In this document: positions 8,237 through 10,591 of the stretch, piece after piece
Numbering within the stretch: the first letter of the stretch is position 1
Layout of the letters: each line of letters opens with the position of its first letter
From: Jimgerdemannia flammicorona
Lineage: Eukaryota > Mucoromycota > Endogonomycetes > Endogonales > Endogonaceae
Direction: 5' to 3'
Assembly (NCBI GenBank): GCA_003990745.1
Contig: RBNI01007155.1
Span: forward strand, 1 to 10,591
Length of the DNA: 10,591 nt
Notes under the pieces: generated by a model
Databases searched by the model: none
What the model saw: only the letters and a program-made list of their open reading frames with translations
Told to the model about the DNA's origin: nothing
Made by a program: the position numbers and the translations under genes

Positions 8237-9175
8237 GTACAGGAAGATGAGATCCACCAGGTTCTCGCTGTGACAATGCCAGGTATGGCACCTGGAGAGG
8301 ATGGTCTGCCCTGGGACTTTTGGAAGTGAATGGTTGGAGTTCCAGGAGTGATGGGAGAGATGGCAGCCTTGTGCAACTCCATTCTACAGACTGGAAGGTG
8401 GGTGGGGGAGCAAGACCTTGGGCTGGTGATGCTACTCTATAAAAATAAGAGAAGGCGGGAGGATTGGAGGAACTGGTGGTCGATAATGTTGCTTGATATG
8501 GACAGGAAGTTAGTGACCAAAGTGGTGGTGGCGAGGCTACAAAAGGTGGCCCAGCAAGTTGTGGGCATAGAGCAGAGGGGATTTGTGAGCAGTCGGCTCA
8601 TCAGGGATGGCACTGCCTGGGTACATGGAGTTATTGAAGGGGCAAGAGCCTGTGGACTGGATGGGCATCTAGTCTTCTTGGATCAGAAAAAGGCCTATGA
8701 CCGGGTGCGAAGAGTCTGGCTGGCAAAAGTTTTGGATAGGATGGGGGTTCCGTCCCAATTCCGGTCAGCAATAGTCAACCTACTGGAAGGGAGTAGGGCT
8801 GCGCTCATGTGCAATGGTCATCAAGGGGTAGCATTCCCCTTGGGCAGGGGAGTACCCCAGGGGGACCCATTGTCCCCCATTTTGTACGCTCTTTCTCTGG
8901 AATCTCTTATGGATAGAATTAGGCAGAAGGTAGAAGGACTCTCTGTTTTTGGCATAGGATGGAAAGTTGGGGCCTTTGCAGATGACATGGTGGTTGGTTT
9001 AGATTCGATTGCTGATGTTGAAGAACTCAAGAAGACTGTGGAGTGGTATGAGGAGCACTTGGGAGTGAAGTTGAATTGGCATAAGTGTGAAATGATGGTG
9101 CTCGGCACTGGTCTGGTGGGAGGGGAGGTTATAGGAACAATTGTCCCCACTGGTGAAGTGGTGTGGTACTTGGAT
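8237..9175 (+). other. Reverse transcriptase domain of ORF2
   Basis: LINE reverse transcriptase blocks are visible in order: MAPGEDGLPWDFWK (8285 onward), the fingers segment with RGFVSSRLIRDG, motif A FLDQKKAYDRV (catalytic Asp codon at 8681), motif B RGVPQGDPLSPILY (8846 onward), motif C GAFADDMVVGL (Asp pair at 8981 and 8984), motif D with LNWHKCEMM, and YLDIYLS just after. All three catalytic aspartates are present. A TGA at 8327 interrupts the first block; the rest is open to 9506. Confidence 0.93.
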
Positions 9176-10033
9176 ATCTATCTGTCAGTCTATGGGTCAG
9201 TGCTGCCCAGGCTCTGGTGGGAACAGAGGATTGGAATCTGGGAGGAGGCCCTGCAGAGTTGGGGGGGTAGATATTTTTCTCTGGTAGGATGGGTCTCGAT
9301 TTTGAATGTCTACTGGCTGCTGAAGCTATGGTACCTGGCATATCATCTGGACTTCCCAGCTTGGGTGGTGAAGAGATTGGTGAAGTCTGCAAAGGGATGG
9401 ATTTGGGTGGGAAGGCAGAGTCAGATTGATTGGGAGACCTTATCCCTACCAGTGGCGAGAGGTGGTCTGGGGCTGGTTGACTTCCCAAAATGGTTACGCT
9501 GCTTGTGAGCATGGTGGCTAAAGAGGGCAGTAGAATTGCGAGGAGGTGGCTGGGTCCCTCTGCTACAGAAAATCTGGGAGAGGTGGATGTCACCAAGGGG
9601 CACAACTGGGGATCTCCTCATATTAGTTGGACTTCAGGATATTAAGTGACTGCGATATAGGGGATTTTGGTGGGGGATGGCAGAGGGGGTGCACCACATT
9701 GGAATTCGTTGGCAGGGGAATGAAGGAGAGGAGGATTGGGGCCTGGCGATGTGGAGATGGGATCGTGTACTGCTGGGTGGTGCCCCTTTAATTGAGTTCG
9801 ACATTGGTGATGGAATGGAATGCCAAAGGGGACCAGGCCAGGATCTGTGGCCTAGCAGTTGGCAAGGAGTCGGAATCGGCGAAGAGTGGGACTGGCATAG
9901 TGTTTGGACTTAGAGTGCTGCAGTGAGAAAGTGGATGCCACCAAAGTACTGGGTGGTCTGGTGGCATATGCTGCGGAGGAATGTGATGCTCAACTTTCGC
10001 TCAGGGCACCTCATCATAGAGGGATGCTTTGAC

Positions 10034-10105
10034 TGTGAGGAGTGCCATAATGTAGGGCAGGAGGGGGGTTGGGTACAGACATCTGAACATTGGCTAGGAG
10101 AGTGT
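10034..10105 (+). other. C-terminal CCHC zinc knuckle of ORF2
   Basis: Cysteine codons at 10034 and 10043, histidine at 10088 and cysteine at 10103 give the pattern C-x2-C-x14-H-x4-C. A Cys-rich CCHC near the ORF2 C-terminus is common in LINEs and is thought to help bind nucleic acid. The gap between the second Cys and the His is longer than the usual 7-8 residues. The old copy keeps the cysteines but has Tyr for His. Confidence 0.75.
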
Positions 10106-10522
10106 GAGGTGTTGGGGGAATTTTGGTGTGCAATTGAGGAATGCTTGGGGGTATGGCGTAGGGGAGATGAGGTATGAGGGAGGTGGGAGGACTTGAGGGA
10201 AAGATTGGTAGGGGGGATAGGGATGGAGTGGATCACGTTGGGCTGGGCATTGGCTATTTGGGTAGGACTGGCCAGTCACTGGTTATTTGTCTTTGAGGGT
10301 GGAAGCAGGCAGGGCTTGGGGGACCGGTTGGTGCAGTGGCACTGGCTGATGGAAGACACCTTAACAGGGTGGTGGCTTGGTTGGGGGTTGCAGGGTGGTC
10401 GGAGATGCCGCTTAGTGGAGAAAATTTGTGGCCAGAGTGGGGGGAGAGTTGGTATAATGGGTGATAGGGTGATCTTTATTTGGGAGGAGGTGGGGAGGAG
10501 CCCCCCTATGGGGATTGGGTAG

Positions 10523-10591
10523 TGGGTGGTGATGTTGTATACTTATTCATAGACTGGTAATAAAGGCGGAGTCTAAGTGACTATAAAAAAA
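10523..10591 (+). other. LINE 3' UTR and terminal A-run
   Basis: A 62-base untranslated segment follows the ORF2 stop, then seven A residues (10585-10591) reach the window end. A terminal A-run is typical for a LINE copied by target-primed reverse transcription. Because the window stops in the run, its true length and the target-site duplicate after it cannot be seen. Confidence 0.75.
10559..10564 (+). promoter_or_regulatory. AATAAA polyadenylation signal
   Basis: AATAAA lies 20 bases before the terminal A-run, a normal spacing for a polyadenylation signal, and would define the 3' end of the element's transcript. Confidence 0.65.

Larger units (their letters stand above)
6866..10522 (+). pseudogene. 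LINE ORF2: APE endonuclease, reverse transcriptase, CCHC knuckle; 11 internal stops
   Basis: ORF2 proteins nick target DNA and prime reverse transcription of the element RNA from the nick. The frame from ATG 6866 to TAG 10520-10522 is 1,218 codons, a normal length for this protein class. Domains in order: APE/EEP endonuclease (residues about 8-229), a linker, reverse transcriptase (about 458-770), a thumb-like Trp-rich region, and a CCHC knuckle (residues 1057-1080). No RNase H domain was recognised. Internal stops are TGA at 7325, 7790, 7922, 8327, 9506, 9647 and 10175, and TAG at 7439, 8039, 8123 and 9911; none is TAA and there is no frameshift. The start is supported because endonuclease motif I (LNVNG) lies nine codons after the ATG. 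The protein cannot be made as is, but the catalytic RT residues remain legible. Confidence 0.9.
5085..10591 (+). mobile_element. Younger LINE (non-LTR retrotransposon) copy, Tad1-like
   Basis: This is a two-ORF non-LTR retrotransposon: ORF1 (to 6832), a short spacer, ORF2 with APE-type endonuclease, reverse transcriptase and CCHC knuckle (6866-10522), then a 3' UTR ending in an A-run. The layout fits APE-bearing LINEs, and Tad1-type elements are the common fungal ones, but the clade call needs a tree. The left end is not exact: old-copy homology is clear to 5084 and the first CpG of the new copy is at 5118, so the junction lies between them. No ATG starts ORF1, so a 5' truncation is likely. 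The whole coding part is in one plus-strand frame with 14 internal stops and no frameshift, so it is a recent but dead copy. The right end coincides with the window end, so its target-site duplicate is not visible. Confidence 0.88.

Noticed and set aside
7744..8382. Minus-strand open frame of 212 codons, and similar ones at 5932-6618 and 9129-9605
   Set aside because: All are antisense to ORF1 or ORF2, Ser/Pro/Thr-rich and without motifs; they are shadows of the skewed sense strand.
9167..9178. YLG-type RT motif with Gly replaced by Asp as an inactivating mutation
   Set aside because: The old copy has Glu at the same place, so an acidic residue may be normal for this family.
5837..10177. Stop-codon reassignment (TGA or TAG read as an amino acid)
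   Set aside because: TGA pairs mainly with Arg codons and TAG with different residues (Gln, Trp), which single transitions explain. The VPS2 copy and old LINE also carry many stops, including TAA, so simple decay is enough.
6866..10522. Group II intron, retron or other bacterial RT system
   Set aside because: APE-type endonuclease motifs, a LINE-type RT, C-terminal CCHC, AATAAA and a terminal A-run identify a eukaryotic non-LTR element; no ncRNA partner or bacterial gene context is present.

Overview
The window looks like a fungal (at least eukaryotic) repeat island made only of retroelements in different states of decay; I see no intact host gene. The reasons are a non-LTR retrotransposon with an APE-type endonuclease, reverse transcriptase and C-terminal zinc knuckle (most like fungal Tad1-type LINEs), a processed copy of a eukaryotic ESCRT-III gene, and cytosine-loss mutation of the kind fungi impose on repeats. 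The species cannot be named from this sequence.

Layout: (1) 1 to about 1518 is very AT-rich, heavily decayed DNA, possibly with a ruined LTR-retrotransposon gag. (2) About 1519-3340 and 4396 to about 5084 are two halves of one old, 5'-truncated LINE copy, recognisable by codon-level alignment to the younger copy downstream. (3) Between the halves, at 3341-4395 on the minus strand, lies a processed retrocopy of VPS2/CHMP2 (ESCRT-III). It has a 16-nt poly(A) tail, no visible introns, and a 14-bp target-site duplication (agaggtgagactgc) on both sides; removing the insert and one duplicate makes the old LINE continuous. (4) From about 5085 to the window end is a younger copy of the same LINE family: ORF1, a 30-nt spacer, ORF2 (endonuclease, reverse transcriptase, CCHC knuckle), a short 3' UTR with AATAAA, and a terminal A-run.

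The younger copy keeps one reading frame over about 5.4 kb but carries 14 internal stops, all TGA or TAG. Four of the TGAs line up with AGA or AGG arginine codons in the old copy, and single TAGs line up with CAA (Gln) and TGG (Trp). This points to decay of CGA, CAG and TGG codons, not an alternative code. The first 5.1 kb has a single CpG (307-308), leaving 309-5117 CpG-free, and CpGs return inside the young copy.

Inferred order of events: AT-rich repeat, then old LINE insertion, then VPS2 retrocopy insertion, then CpG erosion, then insertion of the young LINE into the 3' part of the old one. Nothing here should encode a working protein. The notable content is the LINE-style retroposition of a membrane-remodelling gene and the nested record of insertions and mutation.
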